Below are positions 54,133 to 64,000 of a stretch of DNA of 64,000 bases, piece by piece. This DNA comes from Ascoidea rubescens DSM 1968 (Eukaryota > Ascomycota > Saccharomycetes > Ascoideales > Ascoideaceae). The notes under the pieces were generated by a model. That model was not told the origin of the DNA, ran no database searches, and saw only the letters and a program-made list of their open reading frames with translations. Each line of letters opens with the position of its first letter. Position 1 is the first letter of the stretch. Made by a program: the position numbers and the translations under genes. The stretch lies in the NCBI RefSeq assembly GCF_001661345.1, contig NW_017962920.1:853524-917523 (forward strand). Reading direction: 5' to 3'.

Positions 54133-54434
54133 TTAATTTGGCTTATTGTTATTATTATTTTCTGCGTTGTTTGCATTGTTTGCATTATCTGGCTTTCTAT
54201 TCCTACTTAAACCATTTAATAACTGTGTATTGTTCAATATTGCTGCAACTGCAGGCCGGCTTCTGAGATTATTTTCCATAGTTAGTCTATTGATGTTCAC
54301 ACCATTATTATTAAGATTAAAGTTACTAAAATTAAAATTGTTTGCTCCATTGTTCAGGCTGCTACTATTATTGTTTCTTCCATTATTATTATCTGCATTA
54401 TTACTTGCCATATTAACATTACTGTTAGGCACTA

Positions 54435-54492
<58 letters not shown>

Positions 54493-57400
54493 GCTGTTAT
54501 TATTATTGCTATTATTACCTAAATTTGCATTATTTCCTGGGTTATCACTCATGTTATTCCCCACAATATTTAAATTATGCATCAGAACATTGAAGGTTTC
54601 ATTATTGCCTGGATTTTGTTGAACTTTAGTCGAAACGTCCTCCTTATCCTTTTCAGCTTTTGTAACTTTTGTTTTCTTCTTTTTTGTCAGATATGTTCTT
54701 TTTGGTTTACTTCCAGTACCTTGAGCTGATTTAGACCCCTTCCCCGGAAGTGTTTTACCCGCTATAGAAGGACTGCTATTATTAGACGTTTTTTTACTTC
54801 TCTTTTGTTTAGGTTTTGTTACTTTCTTGCCATTAATCAAAGGCGAAGTAGCAGCTGATTGACTTTTACCACCAGAACCACTTGACTTCAAATTGATACT
54901 TGAAGATCCCGAACTGCCAGGCAAGTTCAATGAATTGACAATTGGTGTGCTCATTTTAGATGTATTTCTCAGTGCTGTCATCGGTTTAACATTTGCCTCA
55001 CGATTAAATTCATTTTTCAGATTGTTATTATTATCACCATCGGTATTATTATTATTTTCATTATTATTACCATTACTATTGTTATTGTTACTATTATCAC
55101 CATTCATACCTACTTGCATAGCATTTGAATTTGAGGTTAAACTGGATGAATTTTCCGTTTTTTGGTTTTGATGTGGCCCTAATGGTCGACCTTGCATATG
55201 AACTGCTGAGTTTTGTTGCATAAGACTCTGAACACTCATTCGTTTTTTTTCTTGTTTTTTGGCATTATAGTTTTGAAGTGTTCTCAACCTCATAAATTTC
55301 GAAGTCTCATACCCAGAATTTAATGAATCATAACTACCATTAGAAGAACTATTTCTGGTGGCAAACGACATCATTTTTTCATACTCAGAATCAAATCTTG
55401 ATATATCTTCATGTAATTCTCTTAGTTCGTTTTTAAACTCTTTGCGATGCAAATGTTGAATATTAATTTTATTTTCATTTTTCCCCTCATCACAAGTTTC
55501 AATCTTTGGATATTCAATCGGAGGAATCAACATATCTGAACAATTTTGAAATGGATTCAAAGGAACAGATAAATCCAAATTTCTTTTAGTAGCTGACAAA
55601 ATTTTGCTTTCAAATTGCAATGTATAATGATCTGGTATTTTAGGATTTTTTTCCACTTTATATAACATTTCATGAAAGGATGTCAAATCACTTGGTTTCA
55701 ATACAACTCGATATGATTTTCCTTGCTTTTTTTTTTTTTTCTTTTTATTGTTATTGTTATTGTTATTGTTATTATCATTATTATTATTGCTACTGTTGCT
55801 GTTGTTATTACTGTTACTATTGGTATCATTTTTATTTCTATTCAAATTGTTGTTTTTCTCATTTTTTGAAATTTTCCGCTTCAGAGATACCTTTTTTTTA
55901 TTATCATGTCTATGATCAATAACTTTTAAAATAAGACATCCATTGAATGTTCTAATTGAACCATTACTAATAAGTTTAACCAAAGATGGATGGATTTTTT
56001 CGATTGCAACAAATTTTAGAAATTCTTTGATTAAAGGACTGGAAAATGATATAATATTATCTTGATGACCAAATTTGTAATAATTATCATGAATATTTAA
56101 TTCAATTGAACAAAAATTTTTATTGCATTTTTCTAAAATATCTTCTGAGCTTTCAAGAAATTTAAAATTTTTCAAAAACTCCATTTTTTGTGACAAACTA
56201 CTAAAGTTGCTTAGGAAATTTTTTGGTTTTAACATTTGATTTGATAATTGTTGCTGATGCTGCTGTTCCTGTTGTTTTTTTCTGAGCATTTCGATTTTTT
56301 CGGGTGTGAGTTGACTGATGGGAATTAATTTATTATTGATTTTTATAAAAGAGCTGGCTGGACTATTGGTATTGCTGCCTATCATCTGATTATTTGGAAT
56401 TCTTATACTTGTTTTATTTGAATTATTCAAGTTGACTTTGTTGGATTTATTTACTTGATTAATTTGGTTAGTTTGATTAACCTGGTTGACTTGATTAACT
56501 TGATTAACTTGGTTGACCTGATTCACTTGGTTGACTTGGTTAACTTGATTGACTTGATTGACTTGATTAACTTGATTAACTTGATTAACTTGATTGACTT
56601 GATTGATTTGGTTTACTTGATTGGTCTGATTGACTTGATTGATTTGGTTTACTTGATTGGTCTGATTGACTTGGTTAGCCTGGTTAACCTGGTTGACTTG
56701 ATTTATTGGGCTAATCTCATTAATGTGGTTGACTTGATTGACTGGGCTAATCAGATTAATTTGAGTGCCTTGGAGAGCTTGATTTACTCTGTTTACTTGA
56801 TTAACTTGATTGACCTCATTAACTTGGGTTGGTTGGTTGATTGGGCTGATCTTATTGATTTGATTGACTTTGTTTCCTTCATTAATTTTAGTCGATTGAT
56901 TATTTTGATTAACGCGATTACCTTTTGCGACCTTTGTGATTTTACTAGCTTGGTTATTTTGGGTCATTGAGTTTTTTCTATTAACTTGAATTTGTTTATT
57001 TGGTTGATTTGGAAGATTTGGAAGATTTTCCACATTTAAATTGGGCGAGTTGATACGGCTTGTAACGTTGCTATTCGATACAAGGGTATTAAGTGGCATA
57101 TTAGGACTCATTTGATTAACTATAGGCACATTAACCATGTTATTCACTATAGGGCTATTTAAATTTATATTATTATTGTTATTGTTATTGTTATTGTTAT
57201 TGCTATTGTTATTGTTATTGCTATTGTCATTGTTATTATCATTAGTATTATTAGAATTATTATTATTGTTCGGAACTACTTGATTTATTGGACTTTTTAT
57301 TATATTATTATTTGTGTTTTGGTTATTTATTTGATTTGCTCGTTTAAAGAAAATTGAGTTCAATGCATTTTGATTAATACCATTAATGCCATTAATATTA

Positions 57401-57726
57401 CCAAGATTCATATTGTTCATATTGTTTATGTTCATATTGCTCATATTATTCATATAGTTGATATTATTCATATTCATATTATTTAAATTATTTCTGTTGT
57501 TTTGGTTATGTAATAGACTTTGTCTTTTAGCTAATTGAATTTTAATTTGTTGAATTTGCAAGGGAGATAAGTTGCTTGGATTTATATTTCTCCAATTAAT
57601 ATTTTTTAAGTTGACGTTATTTAAATTTTTGATCATATTATTGTTATTAATATTATTATTATTGCTATTTCTATTGTTATTGTTATTAATGTTATTGGTG
57701 TTGTTATTACTATTGTTATTATTGAT

Positions 57727-57774
<48 letters not shown>

Positions 57775-58353
57775 ATTGGTATTGTTATTGTTAATATTAT
57801 TTCTATTATTTATGTTCAAATTGTTAAGATCATTTATATTTGCAGGGATATTGCTTGGACTGTTTTGATTATTCTGATTATTTTGGTTTGTTTTGTTATT
57901 TTGATTATTTTGTTGACTTCTTTGTAAAAGCAAAAACTTTTTATACAATTCCGGGTTAGCTGACAATGGAGCACCATTAATACTCAATGTGTTTAAATTG
58001 ATTCCACTGAGTTGAGATAGACCATTGCCATTACCCATATTATTGAAATTGTTGAAATTTGGATTCATGTTATTCATGTTAATGTTGTTTACGTTATTGA
58101 CGTTTCCCATGTTGTTGATATTGGCAAGAGTTAAATTATTCATATTCATATTCATATTCATGCTCATGTTCCCCATGTTAGCCATGCTATTGACGTTATT
58201 CATGTTCATGTTGTTGATATTTCCCATATTTCCCATGTTGTTCATGTTTCCCATATTGTCCACATTTCCCATGTTACTCATGTTCATATTGTTCATCTTG
58301 TTCGAGTTACTCATGTTATTGATATTAAAATTGTTGAGATTGAGATTGTTCAT
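54133..58353 (-). CDS. SPT20: SAGA subunit Spt20
   Basis: Product of 1406 residues, over twice the S. cerevisiae length (604). The Spt20 domain lies in the middle: IHDNYYKFGHQDNIISFSSP (near 755), IEKIHPSLVKLISNGSIRTF and NGCLILKVIDHRH, then after an Asn/Lys-rich insert SYRVVLKPSDLTSFHEMLYK (near 885). Spt20 is a structural subunit holding SAGA together. The N-terminal ~700 residues are low complexity: Met/Asn/Gly repeats (NMGNMNN type), Asn runs, and a long Val-Asn-Gln tripeptide tract (about 549-635). The C-terminal part is Asn/Ser/Lys-rich with more Asn runs. Asn-rich flanks are common in yeast coactivators, but this scale is unusual. Confidence 0.93.
56448..56706 (-). repeat. 9-bp repeat encoding Val-Asn-Gln tripeptides in SPT20
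   Basis: About 29 units of a 9-bp repeat (minus strand GTYAAYCAR and ATYAATCAR variants) encode (V/I/T/A)NQ. Units differ mainly at synonymous positions. Looser copies continue to about 56870. Confidence 0.92.
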
Positions 58354-59389
58354 ATTGTAGATGAGTAGCCTGGAGTAAAATTGTTGTCAAGAGAGGATAG
58401 CCAAAAACCGACAGAGCAGAAACAACGGAGAGAAACAAAGATAAATGGGCAACAACTAGAGCAGCCAGCAGTCTCTGATTGACACTTGAACCAGTTGCAA
58501 CAGCTTCAGGTGCTGATTGATTATCTCTGGATGTGAATCAGGAATAACCAGGAATAACGAAGAGAAGACAATCAGCTGCACCGAACAACAAAAGCCTGAA
58601 ACAAATCCAACCCAAAAACCACGCACGTGTAGCTCCGCGCCAACGGACAATATGCGGAGACGCTGGTCACGTGTGGTAGAGACTCTTAGTATGTCTAGTT
58701 TGCGATAGTCTGCAGGAGGCCGCAGGCAACTAATCCACCGTTGAGGTGTGTTGTATATCTCAAAAGAAGTTTCGCTTTCAAGTGTGGGTGTTTTTACCAA
58801 ATATTTTATTCAACCAATTGATCAACAACTAGAAAGAATAATTTGAGATTTTGCATCAAACCAAAAGATTGAGTATCTTACTTGGAAGAAATTTTGAGTA
58901 TTTATATTTTCTTGATAAATAATTATGTTGAATTCTACTATCTTAGTTTAATTTTAGTTTAATTTCTGTTTGGTTATGTTTTTAACCAATTTATAATACA
59001 CAAATTCCAAACGAAATTAAATATAACCTCTAACAAAACTCAAAGAAACGTTTCTGTGAAATAAGGTAGTGAAACCATATACTCTAAACGGCAATTGATA
59101 CATCATGCATTTACAAGTGGGTGACTGTATCAATTCAATGCATTGCGGTGAAGTGCAGCTCAACTGCTTTTTACTTTCTTCCAGTTATAAAAAGCACTCA
59201 ACTTTAAACATTAAAGATCTATTATTATTCCAACACTAACTGATTTGTGATACAAAATATCCAATTATTAATACTTGCAACTTTTCGGGTGACCCTGTTA
59301 GTATCGAAAGCAAAATATCTACAATTTTTTAATCTTCGGAAGAAGTATTTCTATATTATTGAGTTGCATATTTATGTTCATGGCGTAAA
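58354..59389. promoter_or_regulatory. SPT20 upstream region and gap
   Basis: About 1 kb. Two CACGTG-type E-boxes lie at 58625-58630 and 58669-58674 (the latter within GTCACGTG, a Cbf1-like site), flanking a short GC-rich patch. A minus frame at 58456-58800 has no family likeness. Nothing else seen to 59389. Confidence 0.4.
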
Positions 59390-60042
59390 ATGTTTCAAAC
59401 TAACAAAACATTTTTCCAGATTGAAAGCAATAAGATTTTGTTGTTCTGGAGTCTCTTGTTCTGTGTAGCTATGCAATTGACCGAAATTAAAGAGTGTATT
59501 TTTATCAAGCAATTGCATTTCAAAAATTGCACATTGTGAAGAGTTAATTTGGAAATATTAGATCTGAGCGACAATAATATCAGCAAACTTAAAAATTTTA
59601 AATATTTAACACAATTGGCACAATTAAAAACCGTTGATTTGAGCAGTAATAAAACAGTTATAAAATCCTTTAATGAGATATCACATATCAAAATGCTGAA
59701 TTTGAGTGATAATGAAATATCAGATTTTAAAAACTTTAAAGAAATATTGCGGATTGAAATGCCAAATCTCAGTAATGACTACATTTCCTGAATTAAACAG
59801 TTAAAAACGTACTATGAATCCTGGCTCCAACTTGAAAAATATTATCCCAATGAAAAAGATGCCGAAATGTTCAAGAGGAATGAGAATATGTTGAAAATAG
59901 CTTTGAGTGCTAATAAAATTGAATATAGTAAGAGACTGAAGGATCTTTCTAAAAAATGCAAGATCACATTCTTGTTAGAAAATGATAAACCATATTCACT
60001 TGAAAAATCTTTTTTTTACCATTCTCCACAATTTGCAGTTTA
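59390..60042 (+). pseudogene. Leucine-rich-repeat protein pseudogene
   Basis: A single plus-strand frame from ATG 59390 reads as protein to the stop at 60042, but TGA stops interrupt it at 59537-59539 and 59789-59791. The middle has clear LRR units: NLEILDLSDNNISKLKNFKY, LKTVDLSSNKTV and IKMLNLSDNEISDFKNFKEI, of the short SDS22/F-box-LRR kind. The N-terminal part (KTFFQIESNKILLFWSLLFC) and charged C-terminal part (YYESWLQLEKYYPNEKDAEM) flank them. Frame continuity with only two stops suggests fairly recent loss. Two CTG codons fall on consensus Leu positions. An active stop-tolerant gene is unlikely but not excluded. Confidence 0.7.
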
Positions 60043-60382
60043 GGAATATCATAATAATTTTTAGAGATAAGTAGTATATTTTTAAATAAATAGTTTCAAT
60101 CGAAAAACACTTTCAAAAATCCCCATCCTCAATGAGATATTTTAGCTCACGCACAGATATCAATCTTCAGTTCAATTGTGTATAATTTGAATACTAACAT
60201 TAATTTGAGAGTTGTTTTTATGTTTGTAATATCCGTTAAATAATGAATATAGAAACTTTATGTATTGTAATCAATGATATTATTTACCATTATAGTAGTG
60301 GCAGTATTAATAAAACGAACAAATAACATTACAGTGAGCTCCAAACCTTTTGGGCCAAAAAGGTTGCTGAGTCGTTGTATAT

Positions 60383-61828
60383 TTATTTCCTTTTTTGGGA
60401 TTTCTCTTTAATCACTATGTAATTGTTCTCTCTGTCGATTATCCAATGATTACACAATTTCAACCTGGACCTGGCTGATCCGTACTTGTCGACAATGTAG
60501 TCAAGATCAATATCTTCTACATTTAATAGGAAATCCTTTTCAAAATCACTGATCTTGATCCGGGGATAGCAGCTGTTTATATGAAAGATCAAATAAATTA
60601 TATTCATGTTAATGCCAAATTTTCTCAATAGGTTCAAATAACTTAGGTTTAAATTGGTTTCCAATATTTTATATGTCTCAAACCATTTGTAGAAGCTTCT
60701 TGCACTGATTGAGTTGATAAAACTTAGTATAACGTTGTCATTAATCTCATATCTATAGTATAACTTGTAGCAAAGATTGATATTAAGATCGTTACTAAAA
60801 ATCTCATTCAATTCTTGAATGTTGTGTATTTCATCTGTTTTATTAATTCTATTGTTGAAATGCAATAGGTGTAGAATATAGATACTTATAATCTCTTTAA
60901 TTTCGTACTCCATTAATAACATTTGTTTATCGTCGTTATTTATAACATTGGAGATCAAAAATAATATTGAGGGCAAATAAGTTTCGTAGTATCCCAAACT
61001 GACTGCAATTTTAATTGAATATAAATACACTTTTATTGTAAACTCATCGATTTCATTGTTCAATAAGCTTTCTCTCAAGATTCTTAATTCAAATAGTGTC
61101 TTTTCAACAGCATTTTCTTTCTCAGTTTTAACTTCAACATTATTTGTACTTTTTATTTGATTTTTATGCTTGCTTCCACTATTTTGTATTTGCATCTCCT
61201 TTTCCGTTGCCTGATCTTTTTCTGTATCTCTTTCAGTTTCACTATCTTCAAATAATCTATTTAATTCTTTGTTTTTGTTTTCTGTTATACTTTTCAAAAA
61301 ATCCCTTTGAATTTTCTCAAAGTATTTGATCCTCAATTCATATGATTTCTGCAATTTATTGTTATCATTATTTCTACTGATCAATCCATATTCCTCACTA
61401 TTATTTTCAGCTTTATGATTATTGCCGCTACTACTATTAAACCTTAAATATCTCTTTGTTTTTGAGCTTGAATCATTAATCAATTCCTTGTCTCTGTTAT
61501 AAATATAATGTGATTTGTTCCCACCATTACTGTTTTTATAACTGTTTGAATCGTTATCTTTATGATGAAAATTACTATGGTTGTTATTATATTTTGATGA
61601 TTTACCATAGTACTTTTTTTTTGATGCTATTGGAGCAGTCTTGAAGTCATTCAATGAAGACGATGAAAATGAAGGAGATGGAGATGGAGTTCTGTTAGTT
61701 ATATTTCTATCATCTCCATCCATATCTTGCTCAGCATATCCTTCGTTGTTATTCTTTTGAAAATTGCTCCTAGCTCTGTATCTGCTATATGGCCTGTTGT
61801 AATATCCTTTGTACTGTCTTTCAACCAT
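60383..61828 (-). CDS. Uncharacterised protein, possible PCI/SAC3-like C-terminus
   Basis: Started at the first ATG (61828), giving 481 residues; the frame is open two more codons upstream without ATG. N-terminal ~130 residues are basic, Tyr/Asn/Ser-rich (GYYNRPYSRYRARSNF), suggestive of RNA contact. A charged helical stretch follows (about 140-235), then a helical domain (about 240-470): LFELRILRESLLNNEIDEFT, VYLYSIKIAVSLGYYETYLP, ARSFYKWFETYKIL, closing with WIIDRENNYIVIKEKSQKRK. The helical pairs and terminal winged-helix-like end recall PCI/SAC3-GANP-type proteins, but I cannot confirm this. Divergently transcribed from RRP43 with about 210 bp between starts. Function unknown. Confidence 0.7.
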   Translation of the reverse strand: MVERQYKGYYNRPYSRYRARSNFQKNNNEGYAEQDMDGDDRNITNRTPSPSPSFSSSSLNDFKTAPIASKKKYYGKSSKYNNNHSNFHHKDNDSNSYKNSNGGNKSHYIYNRDKELINDSSSKTKRYLRFNSSSGNNHKAENNSEEYGLISRNNDNNKLQKSYELRIKYFEKIQRDFLKSITENKNKELNRLFEDSETERDTEKDQATEKEMQIQNSGSKHKNQIKSTNNVEVKTEKENAVEKTLFELRILRESLLNNEIDEFTIKVYLYSIKIAVSLGYYETYLPSILFLISNVINNDDKQMLLMEYEIKEIISIYILHLLHFNNRINKTDEIHNIQELNEIFSNDLNINLCYKLYYRYEINDNVILSFINSISARSFYKWFETYKILETNLNLSYLNLLRKFGINMNIIYLIFHINSCYPRIKISDFEKDFLLNVEDIDLDYIVDKYGSARSRLKLCNHWIIDRENNYIVIKEKSQKRK

Positions 61829-62041
61829 GCCCAACAACCACTAAGCACTTAGATCAAAATTTGTCTCGCCACCAAACAACCGACTCCCAATTAACACTCG
61901 ACACCAGACTCCCATTGCCATTTGTTTCACTATACTTTAAGTGATTCCATCAACTGCATCACAGCACAAACGCACTTTTGTTCTGCGCGTCTCCGTCGCC
62001 GACGAAGCCCGGCTGGAAAATTTATTTTTTGTTTATAAGAA

Positions 62042-63370
62042 ATGGAACAAAGAATGGAGAAGGGAGAAGAGAACAATTACCAGAACTGGTTCCAGCTTAA
62101 CGTCGAGAGATTGTCCAATATGAGTGCTGCCAAAATAGACTCAGCTCAGGTCAACAACCAAGGCGACGATGAAGTCTTTGAGTTGAAACCAATGAACTTC
62201 AATCCTTACGTTTTACAAAGAATCGCCCCTGATCTATTGCTCAAGAAATATTTAGACTTGAACATAAGACCCTCTTTGAGATCTTTTAACGAGTTCAAGT
62301 CCATCCAAATAAACGATAGTAATTTGCAGGACAATCAGAATTTGCTTGCAAAGACCACTGTTAAAAATGGCAATACCATTGTGATATGTGGTATATTTGC
62401 CAAAATCACTGAACAATCTTTAACTTCAGATTCAAGCATATTGGAATCAAGTCAATTATACAACGAAATATATGAGAATGATCCAAGCAATCAAAACCAG
62501 AATACAAATAGCGAATTCATGCCAATATATCCGATTATCGAAATAGCTAGAGGAAGATTTGGTGCGCCTACTGATGAAGAGATGATTTTGGCCAAGAAGT
62601 TGTATAACTTGATATTAAATTCAAGATTAATTCCTAAATCTTCATTAAAGATCAATTTGGGTATAAAATTCACAGACCCAATTACCAATAAAGAAACAAC
62701 ATACTATAGTAATGCCGATGATGAAAAAAATCTGGAAAACAAAGAATTCAATCTAAATGATTTTAAACCCAAAAATAATTTCAACTTTAATTTACATGCA
62801 ACTTTTAAGATATTCAATAGAGAAGGACCATTGTTCGATATAATTTATTCAACTCTTTTGAAAACTTTGCAAAATGTTCATCTACCCAACGTTTACATTG
62901 ATGAACAAAATGCTTACTTGTCAAATATTCTTAACAACAGTGCTCACAGCAATATAAATACAAGCAGAAATAAAAATAAAAATAATTTGATTGAGGATGA
63001 CTTGAGTTTGATCTGTGATGATTCAAATACTTATCCATTAATTTTGAATCAGAGCATCATTGGGTTCAGTTCAACTTTTGGTTTTATTGATAGGATAAAG
63101 TCTGAGCCACACAATGAAAATAATATTTCTCCCAATGATAATGATGATAAAGAAACCGTATTGTTGTGCGATATTGAAGGTGAGGCCGAAGAAACTGAAT
63201 GTTATTCTAGAGTCAATATAATTCCAATAAATAATCAAAATGACAGCGATGATAATGATGAATTCACATATTTTAGTATCACTGGAGGTGGTTCAAAAAT
63301 AACCAAGCAATTACTAAGAAAAGCTGTTTGGTTATCGAAACAAAGATCGAAATATTTACAGTCTTTATAA
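62042..63370 (+). CDS. RRP43: Exosome core subunit Rrp43 (RNase PH-like)
   Basis: Product of 442 residues from the first ATG; a second in-frame ATG at 62120 (MSAAKIDSAQVNNQ) would give 416 and lies nearer the usual family start. Recognisable blocks: NPYVLQRIAPDLLLKKYLDL with IRPSLRSFNEFK, VKNGNTIVICGIFAKITEQS, YPIIEIARGRFGAPTDEEMI, IFNREGPLFDIIYSTLLKTL and LPNVYIDEQNA, plus CDIEGEAEETECYSRVNI and the end ITGGGSKITKQLLRKA. These follow S. cerevisiae Rrp43 in order. Rrp43 is one of six catalytically inactive RNase PH-type ring subunits of the exosome. Length exceeds S. cerevisiae (394) because of acidic/Asn-rich loops. Confidence 0.92.
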   Translation: MEQRMEKGEENNYQNWFQLNVERLSNMSAAKIDSAQVNNQGDDEVFELKPMNFNPYVLQRIAPDLLLKKYLDLNIRPSLRSFNEFKSIQINDSNLQDNQNLLAKTTVKNGNTIVICGIFAKITEQSLTSDSSILESSQLYNEIYENDPSNQNQNTNSEFMPIYPIIEIARGRFGAPTDEEMILAKKLYNLILNSRLIPKSSLKINLGIKFTDPITNKETTYYSNADDEKNLENKEFNLNDFKPKNNFNFNLHATFKIFNREGPLFDIIYSTLLKTLQNVHLPNVYIDEQNAYLSNILNNSAHSNINTSRNKNKNNLIEDDLSLICDDSNTYPLILNQSIIGFSSTFGFIDRIKSEPHNENNISPNDNDDKETVLLCDIEGEAEETECYSRVNIIPINNQNDSDDNDEFTYFSITGGGSKITKQLLRKAVWLSKQRSKYLQSL

Positions 63371-63639
63371 AATCTATAGAGCATTAAAGTGACATCACTG
63401 TAACGACTATAAGCTTTTTACATTAATATATAAATAAACGAAGAATTGATTTTCTTCAACTGTATTATCCTCCACTAGCTTATTAAAATCATCTAATGTA
63501 CAAATTTTATTATTTTAATTATATATTGAGTGGACTATATAAGCATAATAGATATACATCATAGAGGAATATATAGTAACTAAAATAATATAATATAATT
63601 AACCAATATTAGTAAGCGTCAAGTAATCATTGCAACCAC
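63371..63639. terminator. Convergent 3' region RRP43/eL8
   Basis: 269 bp of AT-rich DNA between tail-to-tail stops with TATATA-rich stretches, expected to hold both polyadenylation regions. Confidence 0.45.
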
Positions 63640-64000
63640 TTAGACTTTGGCAGCTTCAGCAGCTTTTTTGGCTCTCTTAGCTAATTTGGCTTGGGTTTTA
63701 GCACCCATAATACCACCACCCCAGTGACGTTTGTTGTCTTCGTATTTTTCAGCAAAGGTAGAGTCAATGGTTGAAATCAATTGGGCTAAAGCTGGTTTGT
63801 CTTCTTCTTTAACGTCGGTTAAAGCAACAGCAGCAGCGTTCTTTTTGTGAACTAATTGACCTAATCTGGATTTGTTTTTAACAATAGCATAAGAAGTACC
63901 AGTGGCTTTACATAAAGCTGGCAAGAAAATAACCAATTCAATTGGATCGACATCGTTAGCAATTAGAACTAATTTAGCCTTTTTGTTTTCAATCAAGGAA
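63640..64000 (-). CDS. RPL8: 60S ribosomal protein eL8 (L7Ae family), C-terminal part
   Basis: The frame runs off the right edge of the window, so the N-terminal half is missing. The visible ~120 residues match yeast Rpl8: LIENKKAKLVLIANDVDPIE, LVIFLPALCKATGTSYAIVK, KSRLGQLVHKKNAAAVAL and HWGGGIMGAKTQAKLAKRAK. This is the L7Ae-type RNA-binding fold followed by a basic tail. Codon bias is strong, as for the other ribosomal genes here. The stop is at 63640-63642. Paralog number in this yeast is unknown. Confidence 0.96.
   Translation of the reverse strand, partial: SLIENKKAKLVLIANDVDPIELVIFLPALCKATGTSYAIVKNKSRLGQLVHKKNAAAVALTDVKEEDKPALAQLISTIDSTFAEKYEDNKRHWGGGIMGAKTQAKLAKRAKKAAEAAKV

Noticed and set aside
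57572-58360. Leu/Met-rich plus-strand frames opposite SPT20
   Set aside because: Antisense of Asn-rich SPT20 sequence, not independent genes.
58456-58800. 114-codon minus-strand frame upstream of SPT20
   Set aside because: No family likeness; overlaps the E-box-containing promoter patch.

Overview
The window is a stretch of an AT-rich nuclear chromosome of a budding yeast (Saccharomycotina). Gene models are mostly intron-poor, several coding starts sit in an AAAATG context, leaders are CT- or AT-rich, and long asparagine runs encoded by AAT/AAC repeats interrupt the regulatory proteins. The gene content is yeast-like (MCD4, CWH41, GET1, RDS2, TTI1, SPT20, HPR1, RRP43). One gene is informative about lineage: ribosomal protein eL28, which Saccharomyces cerevisiae lacks. 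CTG codons are rare. Two CTGs in a decayed leucine-rich-repeat gene sit at consensus Leu positions, which argues against an old CUG-Ser code, but no live gene settles the decoding. I do not assign a species.

Layout, left to right. 0-10 kb: the tail of a GPI cell-wall protein, meiotic HOP2, ER glucosidase I (CWH41), an MFS transporter, a mitochondrial protein with HMG-like helical repeats, and a spliced alcohol-acetyltransferase-like gene. 10-29 kb: zinc-cluster regulator RDS2, GPI-anchor enzyme MCD4, a 3.6-kb non-coding stretch, a C2H2 zinc-finger protein, a three-exon GH72 glucanosyltransferase, and spliced TTI1. 29-34.6 kb: RPL5, then a 4.7-kb gene desert with two GC-rich islands and two related 8-bp tandem arrays. 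34.6-46 kb: malic enzyme, D-lactate dehydrogenase and an amino-acid permease, separated by long empty intervals. 46-64 kb: HPR1/THOC1, a Pex30-32-type peroxin, GET1, eL28, a decayed coding relic, SPT20, an LRR pseudogene, an unrecognised protein, RRP43, and the tail of eL8.

Four introns (63-126 nt) in three genes were found by reading the sequence. All have GT-AG ends, and two of the four acceptors are AAG. They restore the N-termini of the acetyltransferase and TTI1, and both ends of the glucanosyltransferase, including its GPI signal.

Functional themes are cell wall and GPI biology (GPI protein, MCD4, GAS-type enzyme, CWH41), non-fermentative carbon metabolism (RDS2, malic enzyme, DLD1), and the ER/peroxisome membrane (GET1, Pex30-type). 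These are scattered and I see no functional cluster or operon-like arrangement. I found no convincing tRNA, spliceosomal RNA, CRISPR array or intact mobile element. The most unusual regions are the 29.9-34.6 kb desert, the alternatively terminable GAS-type gene, and the tripeptide repeat in SPT20.
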